Assembly: GCA_949316235.1 (NCBI GenBank)
Contig: OX438748.1
Coordinates: forward strand, 26,716,836-26,780,835
Reading direction: 5' to 3'
From: Oegoconia quadripuncta
Taxonomy: Eukaryota > Arthropoda > Insecta > Lepidoptera > Autostichidae
DNA length: 64,000 bases
The notes beneath the pieces were generated by a model. That model was not told where the DNA came from and searched no databases. It saw only the letters and a program-made list of their open reading frames with translations. The translations under genes and the position numbers were made by a program. This document shows, in pieces, positions 1-10,242 of the stretch (position 1 is its first letter; the number at the start of each line of letters is the position of its first letter).

Positions 1-4
1 TTAA

Positions 5-247
5 CGTGACCATTTATTTTTTCCCTCGAAGCGGGACAATCACAGTAACAGGTAACGGTGTGAAATTAAATTATGTCTGTATGTGTACAAGTATAAATTT
101 ATGACATTTCCCGTTGTATTAGCTGTATGAGTACTTCCACAAAACGAGCTTCAGTGATTTTTTGCGTCCCGGCTATTCTATTCGGGACAACGGGACCAAT
201 TACATAAAACCGGGACTGTCCCGTTGAAAACGGGACGTATGGTCACG
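5..247. mobile_element. MITE with CGTGACCAT ends
   Basis: Both ends read CGTGACCAT inward, followed by imperfect inverted stretches rich in TCCCG/CGGGA. No coding capacity in 243 bp. The target duplication cannot be judged because the left flank is only four bases from the window edge. A non-autonomous DNA transposon is the simplest reading; superfamily unknown. Confidence 0.55.
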
Positions 248-608
248 ATAACCATAACGCTGAGTCCCACTCCTCTTAGCCACAGTGGCACACAAAAATG
301 TTGCATTTGTCTTTATGTTTTGTAGTTTGTTCTATTTATGTTTTACATATTCAGTTTATTTTGTATGTTTAGTGTGTGTACCTATTTGTGGTGACAAACT
401 ATTTACTTTCTTTTCTTTACTTATGTACACGATTTAGAAATTCAACTCTATTTCAATAAGCATAGAGGAAATAAAATTCAAATAGGAGCTCGAAATTTGT
501 ATCGGCACGTGCCTCGTTGAACACAGCTCGAAGATACGCAAACATAGTGCGCGGTCCCATTGCAATCAGACCGTGTGTGTATCTAGTCTATACCCCCACG
601 GTAACAGT
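248..608. other. AT-rich spacer, nothing recognised
   Basis: T-rich unique-looking DNA with no open frame, tRNA-like box or repeat shared with the rest of the window. Confidence 0.5.
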
Positions 609-880
609 TTACTAAGAATATAGGCTGATGTGGTATAATATCACCATAAACCTTTGTTACTCGACTACCCAAGGAAGAAGGGTAATGTTTTTCCAATGTA
701 TGTACATATGTATGTACATATGTATGTATGGAGATTTCTATGTTACCTCCTGTAGCCTAAACGGCTTGACCGATTTCAAAGTGCATGGTGTCGTTGGATT
801 CATCGTGAACCCAGGAGTGTCATGGGATACATTTTATGGCAAAAATAATCCAACAAGGAGCCCGTAAAATGTACAATATG
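609..880 (+). repeat. Degenerate interspersed repeat, first of a pair
   Basis: Shares a layout with 6778-6965: TTACTCGAC, then GGAGGGTAATG-like sequence, a TATG/TACATATG microsatellite (about 698-731), a CCTAAACGGCTTGACCGATTT-like block and an AGGAGTGTC block. The open frame across it has no family signature and is not called. Confidence 0.45.
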
Positions 881-1027
881 CTGTCGGGTTTTTTGGTTTT
901 TAAATTTACATTGTTATTTTATAATCAATTGCACTATTAGCATGACAGGTGCGATAAAATATACAACTATCCCACTCTCACACCTACGTTGCGCCCGACG
1001 AACGGTGTCCTGCTAAGAGGGCTGAAT

Positions 1028-1106
1028 ATGCGTTTGATCACCATCTCACCTGCAAGTGACGAATTGGCCGAAGATGAAGCAAGCGAATTCAGTAGATGCC
1101 TTCTCG
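1028..1106 (+). repeat. Partial copy of repeat family F
   Basis: Matches the left part of the ~330-bp repeat seen more fully at 9054-9404: GCGTTTGACCACAATCTCACC-like block, then the AAGTGACGA and GTAGATGCC blocks. It is cut off at the junction with the SINE-B hairpin that follows. Confidence 0.55.
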
Positions 1107-1406
1107 CCCAGCGCTTTTTTTTATTCACAACGGGTTGGTACTTGACCTCAATCACAGGATTCGACAAGATGGGGCGAAGGTGGCAGCATACTGACCCGGA
1201 AACCCCAACACATTTGGGGGACTGGCCATCTTATCTCTGACAACCGGAACACAGCAATGCTATTAATATTGCTGCTTGGCGGCAGATTTAGATAAGATGG
1301 TGGTACCTAGATAGGGTTTCCGGGTCAGTACACTACCACATTCAGCCTCATCTTCACTTAACATCAGGTGTGGTTGAGGTTAAGTGCTAAGCCGTTGTGC
1401 ATTAAA
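1107..1406. repeat. SINE-B fragment folded on itself (inverted duplication)
   Basis: The first ~200 bp is SINE-B in the orientation common in this window (poly-T, ACGGGTTGGTACTTGACC, through GATAAGATGGTGGTA). From about 1312 the initial ~95 bp reappears in opposite orientation, ending TTGTGCATTAAAAAAAATT. The unit could form a hairpin with arms of about 95 bp. Confidence 0.65.
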
Positions 1407-1454
1407 AAAAATTAATGTCTTCATTTTGTTATTAGCCTTTTTGTCAGCCAGTCC

Positions 1455-1562
1455 CTCAATAAGTTAAGGGTGTCGGGTGAGCATGCTTTTTTGTGCGCTT
1501 TATCTTCACTTAACATCAGTTGTGATTGAGATCAACCGCAACCTGCCGTGCTTATAAAAAAT
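1455..1562 (-). repeat. Divergent SINE-B fragment
   Basis: Resembles the tail half of SINE-B in opposite orientation (CCAGTCCCTCAA, then ATCTTCACTTAACATCAG and GTGATTGAG). Strongly diverged, so an older copy than its neighbour. Confidence 0.5.
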
Positions 1563-1774
1563 CGATGGAATAAAGAATACAATCCCAAATGCCATATCCA
1601 TAACACTTACTAACTTAGAACTATATAAATTGTCTTGCGTGTGTACACGTTTGCAGCGCACCGTTTGTTTGTGTAGAGCTAGTACAATTAACGACCGGAC
1701 TGAATATATTCGTAACGTGTCGGCAAAATAGATAAAATTATTGTTTTAATTTCGGCTATTTTCGAATCGTATAG

Positions 1775-2058
1775 GATAAATAAATAAATAAATGAATAAA
1801 TACCCTTAGGGATATACACAGCGCCATCTAGTGGAACTAGATAGCAACTATAGCTTGTGTTGTGGATACCAGATGGTTGATATACTAAATAAATACATTT
1901 TTTTTGGCAATAAATACTTATTATAAATGAAAACATCCTTAACTCGGGTACACATGTTCGTATTCATCACACAAACATATGCCCCTAGCGGGATTCGAAC
2001 CCGCAACCTTTTGGTGTAGTGGTCAGAGTTGCTAACCACTACACCAAACAGGTCGTCA
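1775..2058 (-). mobile_element. tRNA-derived SINE-A, subfamily 2
   Basis: Read on the minus strand it starts with a tRNA-like head (A-box-like TTTGGTGTAGTGGTTAGC, B box GGTTCGAATCC), followed by a GGGGCATATGTTTGTGTGATG body, the block CTAGATGGCGCTGTGT and an ATTTATTTATT tail at the plus-strand left end. Pol III promoter boxes are visible; there is no coding capacity. It needs LINE proteins in trans. Close relatives lie at 49562 and 55163. Confidence 0.8.
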
Positions 2059-2369
2059 AAATCTCCATTCTTTTAACTCCACGATATTTATTTTCTCTCT
2101 AGATACTTAATGCCTTCTTTTCCTGCTTACATACAATAGGTAATGTTCTTTTTAAGCGACTCTAAAACGGAGGAGGTTCTTAATTCTACTGAATTTTATT
2201 TGTATTGTTATGCGATGTATTTGTCAATTCTTAACCGATTTTGATAATTGATCTTTTGTTTGAAAGAATCTACCGCTAGGGTACCACCGACTTCGAAGTT
2301 CAAATTTTTCAATTGAAATTAAAAACAAAGTGAACCCACTTGGGGTAAAATTTTATGTATGTCATTTGT
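2059..2369. other. Spacer, nothing recognised
   Basis: AT-rich; no repeat or open frame that I can match elsewhere in the window. Confidence 0.45.
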
Positions 2370-2918
2370 TTAAGCCAAGGACTAGTCACAGGAATTCTAA
2401 GTATATTCTTCGACGCAATGAAATTCAGTAGTAATTTTAAAATAATAATCTGTTTTTTTTTACGCGCAACGGGTTGGTTCTTGGCTTCAATCACACCTGA
2501 CGTTAAGTGAAGATAGGGTCGAAGGTGGAAGGGTACTGACCCGGAAACCCCAACACATTTGGGGTACTGGCTACCTTATCTCTGACGACCGGAACACAAC
2601 AATACTATAGCTAACAGCAAATAACATTGCTGCTTGGCGGCAGATTTAGATAAGATGGTGGTAGCTAGCCAGGCGGACATTTAAAATGCCCTTCCACCAA
2701 CCAAACCGAGTACTTAAACATGTACCGACCATGGGATCTAACCTGCGACCTCCGAATCGTAAATCTATGTTTTATTACTAAATACCTATACTATATCTAA
2801 AGCAAGCTACCGATTTATCAGAAAACATTTTTATTCTATCACTGACAGGTACCTACTCATGTGCAAAAAATCAAAGTATATTAGATTATAGGGAGTTAAA
2901 CGTGTATCCTTACTGATG
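2370..2918 (-). mobile_element. Arm of long-inverted-repeat family M, split by a SINE
   Basis: The blocks TAAGTATATTC(T/C)(T/C)CGACGCAA and TCTATGTTTTATTACTAAAT, then AGCAAGCTACCGATTT and CTATCACTGACAGGTA, match 19385-19609. The element end rc-reads GTAAGGATACAC, as in the other copies. SINE-B interrupts it at 2452-2761. Only one arm of the palindromic element survives here. Confidence 0.6.
2452..2761 (-). mobile_element. SINE-B copy with AATCT target duplication
   Basis: Truncated SINE-B inserted in family M. The flanks AATCT (2447-2451) and AATCT (2762-2766) are direct repeats, and the sister copy at 19440-19460 shows the uninterrupted site. The tRNA-like head (minus strand) is missing beyond CGAATCGTAA, so the copy is 5'-truncated. 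Confidence 0.75.
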
Positions 2919-3289
2919 TAAGGATAGGTCCAAGATTTGAAAACGCCAAGTTGCAGAAATCAAGAATGTAAGCGATCTTTGGTAAACATAGTCTACATAA
3001 AGGTAAGACGCGAATGCACGAATATATATCCAATTTATTGCGCAACCCAATTGAAGGGGTCTAAACAAAACGGAACGAATCCGAATAATACATGAGCTGG
3101 CCCGATTTTCTTTCCAATGAATAATTTTATTTATATTGAACTTTGTTGGGAAGAAAAACCTAGGGTATTTTGGCTACCCGCGTCTTTTAGTTAATGGAAG
3201 TTCTCTTTTTTTTTCTTTATTCGGTAGAATAATTCTCTGAACTTCATTTTTAAGGGGGTGTTAATATCGTATTGGCATTCCCTATATCC
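2919..3289. other. Spacer, nothing recognised
   Basis: No shared repeat block or plausible frame seen; contains short A-runs only. Confidence 0.4.
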
Positions 3290-3600
3290 GAAATACATAC
3301 ATACATACATAATGTCACGCCTGTTTCCCGTAGGGGTAGGCTTCCACTTGCTACGACCCTGACACACCTCTTCTGCTTCCTTCACTCTCATAAGGTTGTT
3401 CATACATGCTCGTCGGTTTAGGATACTCTTGACTTGGCCTTTCTTTAAGACTCCCCGATTTGATCATGGTACGTTCGCCGTGGTCTTCCCCTACCAACAC
3501 TATCATCCACATTCGCTTTGTATATCTCTTTCGTAAGTCTTCTTTCATTCATCCTCTCCACATGTCCAAACCATATCAGCATACCTTTTTCAATCTTGTC
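3290..3600 (-). pseudogene. Non-LTR retrotransposon C-terminal tail, decayed
   Basis: Minus-strand translation in broken frames gives the tail signature of insect endonuclease/reverse transcriptase elements: MNNLMRVKEAEEVCQGRSKW, then TGNRRDIMYVCMY over a CATACATA run at 3295-3311. A related copy on the plus strand is at 55925-56120. Several frame breaks; no function expected. Confidence 0.6.
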
Positions 3601-3760
3601 ACTACATGGCCAAAGCAATATATAGATTAGTCAGAGCCGGTATAAATAATAGGGTGTAAATATTCACTGAGTCATTACAGAGCGACATAGTCATTAAAAT
3701 AAATAAGCTCTCTAATGAAAAAACAAAAATTAAAAGGGGGTGTGAGACACGAAATAATTA

Positions 3761-3806
3761 GTCCAGTAAGGATACACTTTTAACATCCTGTAATCTCAAT
3801 CAGAGA
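3761..3806 (+). repeat. Family M terminal fragment
   Basis: Starts TA/GTCCAGTAAGGATACAC and continues TTTTAACATCCTGTAATCT, the outer end of family M. The rest of the element is absent. Confidence 0.45.
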
Positions 3807-3889
3807 GAGTTAAATTTCACATATACACACACACATTACCTGCATAAATGATATACCTAGATGACATTTTAATAAAAAACAAACACCCC

Positions 3890-4045
3890 TATATGTTCTG
3901 TTCTGTTTGTATTTGTTAAAAATTGTATGTCTCTTGTTGTTTTCATGAATGTTTGTTTCTTGTTTGTTAATGTAGTATTTATGTTTCTCTCTTGTATGTG
4001 TGCTAGTTTATGCAATAAACTTTTCATCTATCTATCTATATTTTA
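3890..4045 (+). repeat. Retroposon 3' end with TCTA-repeat tail
   Basis: T/G-rich stretch ending TTATGCAATAAAC, followed by a TCTATCTATCTA microsatellite (4025-4040). The AATAAA-like signal plus simple-repeat tail is the usual 3' end of insect non-LTR elements. No coding part remains. Confidence 0.45.
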
Positions 4046-4079
4046 ATATATCGGTATTGTACCACCTTTTTTTAAGTTT

Positions 4080-4709
4080 CCGTAGTCAACAAAGAACCCT
4101 TATTAGCTTCGCCATGTTCTGTCTGTCCGAGGCCTAGCTCAGTGTCTCTTAGTACTAGAAATGTGTAAATTGGTATGTGTATACTTACATATTAATCACG
4201 CCGACAAAGTGGTGAAATAAAATCTTGAAAAATATTTTTTTTAAGCTACTTCCCCACACTTAAATTGGGGATGAATTTTCTTTTATTTTTGTACCACAAC
4301 GTACGGAGTGTCGTTGAGTAAGTTGCTCAAAAATATTAGAGGATATCTTAAACTGTTCTTCCACTTAGGGTTCCATTTAAGAAATATTAATCTTTAAAGT
4401 ACAAATTTTTGTGAGAGCCAGTGTCCCCCACCCCTCTAAAAGCTAAACGGTTTGAATACTTGAAAAAATTCACTGCAGTAATACTACTGCTACGATGTGT
4501 TATTATATACATAATAGTGAAGTTAAAGGGAAAGTATTACAGGTATTTCGGTTTCACAAGTTAATGAGTACTATTTGAAAAACTTATATTTTCAATTGAA
4601 ACTTATTATCAAGCAACAAAAAGTCTCGTTCCAAGTCCACATAATTGTTAGGACAAGTACAGAACCGTCCACTGCGCGTGGCCCGACACGCACTTGGCCG
4701 GTTTTTTAA
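4080..4709 (+). repeat. Interspersed repeat R, near full length
   Basis: Begins near TTAGCTTCGCCATGTTCTGT, has TCTTAGTACTAGAAA and CACGCCGACAAAGTGG blocks, and ends CGCACTTGGCCGGTTTTTT. An opposite-oriented partial copy is at 34430-34620. Non-coding; classification unknown to me. Confidence 0.55.
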
Positions 4710-5040
4710 TGTTACCCACGACTAAATTAACACTCTAAATAACATTTAGTGATGTGTGTATGGCACCGATACGCAATAACTGAAACCCTTTCATCCATAA
4801 TCTAATTTGGGATACAAAGTTGTTGAATTCTAAATTGCAATCGATCCACTAACTTCGTAGTTGTTCCCGCGGGAGTCGAACCTACAACCTACTTCCGAAA
4901 TTCATCCCAAACTATAAGACCCTCATGGGTACTGTTACGCAAATCTTCGGATTAATAGGTAAAATCGTGATCTATTTGTTTTCCGTACACTATGACTTAA
5001 GACCCTGGCTCTTCCTTTCAATCAATTTAAAGATACTTTA
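4710..5040. other. Spacer with a B-box-like fragment
   Basis: Contains GCGGGAGTCGAACCTACAACC at about 4868-4888, which on the minus strand resembles a pol III B box without an accompanying A box. Probably a SINE remnant. Nothing else seen. Confidence 0.35.
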
Positions 5041-5335
5041 AAACGGAAACTTATTAAAAAAGCATATTATTAAAATGTTGGGAGTAATTGAGAATAGAAG
5101 AGGGAAAATGCTGGGACACCTTATACGACACGATGATTTCATCAAAACCATAATAGAAGGAAAAATAGAGGGGAAAAGAAAAAGAGGAAGACCGAGATTA
5201 TGTTACATGCAGCAGATAAAAAAGAAGTTGAACGTCGTATCGTACCAGGAGGTCAAGAGGAAGGCGGAGAGTAGAGAGATATGGAAAAATCTCCACCGAC
5301 AAGAGCATGGCTCTTAAATCAGATGATGATGATTA
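5041..5335 (+). pseudogene. Non-LTR reverse transcriptase C-terminus (family of 49998-51060)
   Basis: A plus frame from about 5075 to 5317 encodes LGVIENRRGKMLGHLIRHDD, then EGKIEGKRKRGRPRLCYMQQ, the conserved tail of insect endonuclease/reverse transcriptase elements. The same signature (ETIENRRGIMIGHLIRHD) is in the minus-strand copy at 50155-50424, and both end in a GACAAGAGC.T.GCTCTTAAA hairpin-like 3' end. Only the last ~80 codons remain, so this is a 5'-truncated dead copy. A GATGATGATGATT tail follows the stop. Confidence 0.75.
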
Positions 5336-5379
5336 TAAAATCTCTCGACTCGTCAACGTAAGTAACTCGTTCGCATACC

Positions 5380-5640
5380 ACGCTATATCACAATCCGATA
5401 ATGAAATAAATTGTACCTTGTGTAATATTGAAACCAGTTTTAATAAAAGAGCAACCATTCGAGTTTCTTGCTTGTTCTTTTCAGGAAAAGTAAAGTAAAA
5501 GCTTAAAAAATGTAAAATCTGACACGTTTAAATGGTGGACATACAAAAGCAAAAATGTCCTAGCCTAATTTTATATTTATTGTTTTCATCAAAGTTATTA
5601 TAAATAATTTTATGCAATAAAGAGAGAAATTGCCGTCATT
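5380..5640 (+). repeat. Non-LTR 3' UTR fragment (family of 40082)
   Basis: AAAAGAGCAACC, CGAGTTTCTTGCTTGTTCTT and TATGCAATAAAG match the 3' untranslated region after the RT C-terminus at 40082-40450. It abuts the preceding GATGAT tail, giving two retroposon 3' ends back to back. Confidence 0.5.
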
Positions 5641-6047
5641 TATCAAAACAACTTAACAAGCGAGTTCATCAAAATCAGTTTTTCCTATACGTTTATCCTG
5701 GCCCTAATCTGTTTACCAACTAAGCCTTAAGAAGTAATAAACATACACACATTTGCTTATAATATTAGTTGGAAGTAGGATTTGTAATTTATCCGCCTAA
5801 GCATTCAAGTGATTGCATAATCTATCTATCCTCTTTTCGTTTCATACTCGCATTAATTAGGTACCGTGTGCTTAGTTACGTACTATTCTATTTAATTAGT
5901 ATAAATTCAAATATGGGTATTAATTATATGTATTATTTTTTATATATATTATGTATGTATGTTTGTATGTTGAACGTATGTATTTATATGGGTGATTTAT
6001 TTATTTTATTAAAATTAGTTTACCGTGCATATGTCATGTGCATAATG

Positions 6048-6190
6048 CTTCCTAACCCAAAGGTTGCCTGGAAAAGATCGCTTTTAGTGATAAGGCCGCC
6101 AAATTGTACTATCCCCTTTTTCTTATTTTTGTTTAATGCTTCTTATTGTTGTACAATAAAGAATATTTTGTTGTTGTTGTTGTTAATTAT
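6048..6190 (+). repeat. Retroposon 3' end with AGATCGCT stem-loop and GTT tail
   Basis: AAAGGTTGCCTGGAAAAGAT, CGCTTTTAGTGATAAGGCCG and TACAATAAAG are followed by (GTT)n at 6171-6183. The AGATCGCT/AGTGAT hairpin recurs at 27690, 41405 and 62588, defining a shared 3' recognition end. The long frame running through it is an accidental AT-rich frame. Confidence 0.6.
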
Positions 6191-6777
6191 CTGAAAATGA
6201 CATACACAACTGTTTGAGTTTGAAAACTGCATTGAAAAAAAATATCCGTGTTGCTGTGCCATAAAGTCTAATATAGTAGCTATGGAGGTTTGGTTACAGT
6301 GTCCATTAACCCATTAGCCTGCCGCAGTAGCACATGGAATGGTACAGTCTACAGCATATCAAGTGTAACACTTCGAACTCTAAACAGACTCGATATATAT
6401 CAGACGTCCTGATTACTAGAGGTCTACAGAAACTGGTAGGATAACATTTGTTTTGCTACCTACTGTACAACCCCTACACATAGCGTAGCAGTAACACAAC
6501 TCTCTTGAGATTCAATAAGTAATACCAACCACAAAGATACGAAGACGACTTTTTAACTACTGTGTAATTTGTGTATCCCGTGGGAACTTATCGGGATAAT
6601 AAGTATCCTATTCCAGGGTATATTCTACCTGTTCATTCGTTTCAACGTGATTTGGCAATAAACAAATTCAAACTTTCGCATTTATGATATTAGTTGGATT
6701 GGATAGATGGAAATTGGATTCCATTGGATATTTCGGTTAAAGTAAGAACGATGTTGATTATTTTGATCATAATCTCC
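6191..6777. other. Spacer, nothing recognised
   Basis: No matching repeat, no frame worth calling. Confidence 0.4.
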
Positions 6778-6965
6778 AATTCTTTTTACTCGACAACGGC
6801 AAAACCTAAAGGAGGGTAATGTGTTCAACACATGTATGTAATTACCACCTACAGCCTAAACTCGACAGCGATTTAATAAAATGAGGTGTCGTAACATTCG
6901 TATTGGTCCAAGGAGTGTCCCAGTGTATATGTTACTACGATAAATTCAATATGACGGACGCTAGC
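6778..6965 (+). repeat. Second copy of the 609-880 repeat
   Basis: TTTTACTCGACAACGGC, GGAGGGTAATGTG and CAAGGAGTGTCCCAGTG align with 609-880. More decayed, and it lacks the TATG microsatellite expansion. Confidence 0.4.
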
Positions 6966-7919
6966 AGCCATTTTGTTATACTTGGAAACAAATGAACTAT
7001 CACCCCAACGAGATGGGTATCAAAAATAATAGCTCTCGACGAAAGGTATTCAAAAATATACCTATGTAAATATTTATAAAAAAAAACTGAGCCACTGTGC
7101 CTTGTGTAAATTGTGCTACTGCCTTATGACTTTGATATAGAGAAATGTATCGGAGAGTGGTATTAGACAGTGGAAGATTTACGCCAGAGTAGTGGATTTT
7201 GCCTGACTCGAACTACCACTCTTAGTTGGTATAGAATAACGTTGTGTATACCTATTTTAGTTTAGGGTTAACGTCCCTTTTAAATAAGCGCTTAAAAGTC
7301 AGATTTCGTTTCCGATTTGAGCATAGGCCATCCTAAAATATATAGGGTCAATATTGTGTATGGAATTTATTCTATTAAGTAAGACCGTCAAGTGCGAGTT
7401 GGACGTTCCGTACATAACATTATCGTCAAATTGAAATTAATGACGAACCGTATTTACATGCTAAAAGTTCCACTCAGTGACATTATAATGACATAAATTA
7501 TTAGGGATTTTAAATTAACGATTTTCGGATGTATTCCATCTTAATATCTTTATTGTACACACAACAGTTACAAAAATATGCATTGCATAGAAAATCTACA
7601 AAGGCGAGCTTAATTTCGATAGAGTTTTCTACCAGCAAATCTTAGAGATATATCATTTATTCGTTAGCCAAACTAACTTGATAGGGGACTGGGAAGTAGG
7701 TTAGGTTAGGTTTTGATAACCATTATAAAAAAACTTAATTAAAAAACAAGCAATCCGACAGCTGTGATTAACTGAAGAAAAGTAAAGAACGTGATCGTTT
7801 CGCCATAGTGAGTGAACCTGTACGGCCGCGACACAAAGTCATTTTTCTTTTCAGCGAATAACAACTGTCTATATTTGTTGTGTCATAGCAATTCGACAGT
7901 AATTGGTAATCTCCCACTA
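6966..7919. other. Spacer, nothing recognised
   Basis: About 950 bp of AT-rich sequence. Two TTAGG units occur at about 7700-7711, too few to be a telomeric tract. No gene signature. Confidence 0.4.
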
Positions 7920-8022
7920 ACAGCCGAACCGTGTGCTAAACGTATTTCCCGCTGGGAATAGAACGCGTGACCTCAGTTTCTAAACATTATGTTGTTTACA
8001 TTGAGCCACGAAGGCGGTTCCT
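7920..8022 (-). repeat. SINE-B head fragment
   Basis: CCCGCTGGGAATAGAACGCG and TTGTTTACATTGAGCCACGA are the tRNA-like head of SINE-B (pol III boxes on the minus strand). The body is missing. Confidence 0.6.
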
Positions 8023-8984
8023 CGATTCAGATATAACTATACGCTTTGAATAGTATTTACACGTTATACACATGGTATAAACACCCTAAGCTATATAAAA
8101 GAAGCAAGAAATCTGTTAAATCGCCCTCACGACCGAACAAAAACCCACAACACCCTCTCGCCGATAATCTCGTTGGGTCAATTTTTGTCACCATGTATCA
8201 TTCTTATAGTGTGCCTCAGACGTTAAAAGGGCCCATTTTGATGGATTGCCCGCAAATAACATCGTACACTACAAAGAAACATATAAACTGGTACACCGAA
8301 ATAGTTCTTATGCCATTTGCTATAAGAATTAGGCGGATGTAGAAGTAATTTGGCATGGGCTAGGATGGCGAGATGTAATGGATTAGTTGTCATTGTCAGA
8401 TTTCGGACAATCTTTCTTGCGTTTAGTTATCTTTAGGTAGTAATAAATAAAGATTAAAAGGTAGACTTATATAAGCTGTCAATGCTCACCAAATTTCTGT
8501 GTCGGGAACGTAGACTCATGCTTGATGACCTAAATTCGGATATCCAGCCAGTATATTACGGTGACCTGGTACTAAACGTTCAAGCGCTTCTGTCATACAT
8601 ACTATTGGCAACTTTATCTGCGGTAGCCTTCCGCTACCCCACCATCAACGCTCCCTGTGGTGTATTGAATTAGGAAGTCTAGCTTCAATTGGCTCTCCCC
8701 TATAGGGTTAACCGTTTTAGGATGTGGGACTTAGTCTGCATGGGGTCCAAGGTAGTAATAGAGTCACGTAGGGCACCATCTACCTTCGTAGGCGCCGTAC
8801 AGAGTACCACTGTTGACTCTGGCTTCCAGGAGTTACAGAGGGAGGAGTGCGGAGGTGGAATCTATACAATCTGTCATATCAATCACCTTTTAAAGACGCT
8901 GCAAAAACAAAGTTACTATGTAGATAACTACACAGGAATAACCTAATCATCTTCTTACCTGTCCCCACTGTCGAGGCTGTTACT
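8023..8984. other. Spacer with short unidentified frames
   Basis: Plus frames of 98, 63 and 85 codons (8046-8342, 8482-8673, 8689-8946). Two begin at TTG rather than ATG and none shows a domain, splice context or resemblance to known proteins. I do not call genes here. Confidence 0.4.
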
Positions 8985-9045
8985 GGAAGAGGGTATATGG
9001 GCCATAATCCACCAAGCGAGACCAATGCGGATTGGTGGATTTATA
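8985..9045 (-). repeat. Fragment of repeat K
   Basis: TATATGGGCCATAATCCACC and AATGCGGATTGGTGG match the block around 38590-38640 and, in opposite orientation, 26310-26390. Confidence 0.4.
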
Positions 9046-9053
9046 TATATATT

Positions 9054-9404
9054 TTATGGTTAACTGGATACGCGTTTGACCACAATCTCACCTGATGGGA
9101 AGTGACGATGTGGCCGAAAATGAGGCAAGCGATCTCAGTAGATGCCTATTCACCCTGCTCTTGAAGATCCCAAGGTTGTAGGTTTCAGGAAAGACTGACG
9201 CCGGAAGTGAGTCATGCCTTGGCTGTTCGCATTATAAATGAAGAGTCGAACCACTTACGGGTGGAATCGCTCCCCACGCCTATTAGTCCGAAGATGAAAT
9301 GGCGATGGTGGAATAAGATTGTGCAATTCCAACGCACACTCATCGAAGTGCATATGAGACTAGTGGCCATCTGTCTGACAGTTAGTATTTTAAGCTATAG
9401 GCCA
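9054..9404 (+). repeat. Repeat family F, fullest copy
   Basis: Runs from TTTTATGGTTAACTGGATAC to TTTAAGCTATAGGCC. The second copy at 29433-29757 is highly similar over the last ~260 bp; fragments lie at 1028 (plus) and 19970 (minus). No coding signature; likely a non-autonomous retroposon. Class uncertain. Confidence 0.65.
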
Positions 9405-9540
9405 TCATCATCATCATATCAGCCATAAGACGTCCACAGTTTAACATAGACCTCCCCCAACCATTTCCAGAGAGACCAGTTAGAAGCGGCCTTCATCAGG
9501 TGGGCCCGCTCCACCTGATGTAGGCCGCTTCTAACTGGTT
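9405..9540 (-). repeat. Non-LTR tail fragment ending in a near-perfect hairpin
   Basis: (ATC)n and GACGTCCACAGTTTAACATA mark the 3' end of a non-LTR element on the minus strand. 9475-9503 and 9511-9539 form a 29-bp inverted repeat with one mismatch around a 7-base loop (GCCCGCT). Confidence 0.6.
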
Positions 9541-9689
9541 TTCAAAATTTGGTTGGTTTAAATTTGTATGAAAACTAGTTAATATGGTTTACCCTAACAC
9601 GTTTCACTTTCATGATAAGCGAGCAAGCAACTCATCTGGTGGAAAGTACCCATACCACCAATGATTATGTAACCTGACACAGATAAGCC

Positions 9690-9890
9690 CTTTATCATCA
9701 TCATCAGCCACAGGATGACCACTGCTGGACATAAGCCTCCCCAATAGATTTCAAAGCGACCGGTTCCATACATCCAGCGACTTCCCGCGACCTTCATTAG
9801 GCCGTCCGACCACTTTGTGAGTGGACGTCTTACGCTGCGCTTGCCGGTGAATGGTGTCCACTCGAGAACTTCAATACCCCATCGACCATC
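9690..9890 (-). pseudogene. Non-LTR RT C-terminal tail fragment
   Basis: Minus-strand reading gives LEWTPFTGKR, then VRRPLTKWSDGLMKVAGSRW, then the terminal GGLCPAV segment, followed by a GATGATGATGAT simple tail (plus strand ATC repeat at about 9693). These match the last ~60 residues of a common insect RT-element family. Truncated at both ends. Confidence 0.6.
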
Positions 9891-10242
9891 AGTTCCTTTT
9901 CTTTTTTTTTAATCGTATTTAAACGTAAATCCAATAAACATAGCAAAAAATAACACAACATTTACGAAAATAAAAACTGGGCAATCCAAAATGCAAAACC
10001 ATAAAACCCCTACTTGCCCCGAAGCAAACATTCGATACATCTGTCGGCGACAGTTGCCTTAATTTACGACCGAATTTCGGTTTTCGCGCCAATTTGCGAA
10101 TTCCGCAAAGCACTGGAACTTTGAAAGCCTTCGGGTTGATTTTATCGACCTCAAGGGGCAGGTACTAATTTAGAAAGGTCCCAAATTAAAGTCACGTAAA
10201 ATATTTCAGTTTGTAATTGGTAGGTATATTTTAGGAGTTAAT
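9891..10242. other. Unique-looking spacer
   Basis: Less AT-rich than its surroundings and not shared with other parts of the window. A minus frame of 64 codons crosses it without recognisable motifs. Could be single-copy host DNA. Confidence 0.35.

Noticed and set aside
5769..6194. 141-codon plus frame as a membrane protein
   Set aside because: Low-complexity AT-rich frame starting at TTG and ending in a retroposon 3' end with a GTT repeat.
7697..7712. TTAGG repeats as an interstitial telomere
   Set aside because: Only about two units; chance occurrence is likely.
8046..8946. Three plus-strand frames of 98, 63 and 85 codons as possible small genes or exons
   Set aside because: Two start at TTG, none has domain motifs, and there is no exon-intron pattern I can defend.
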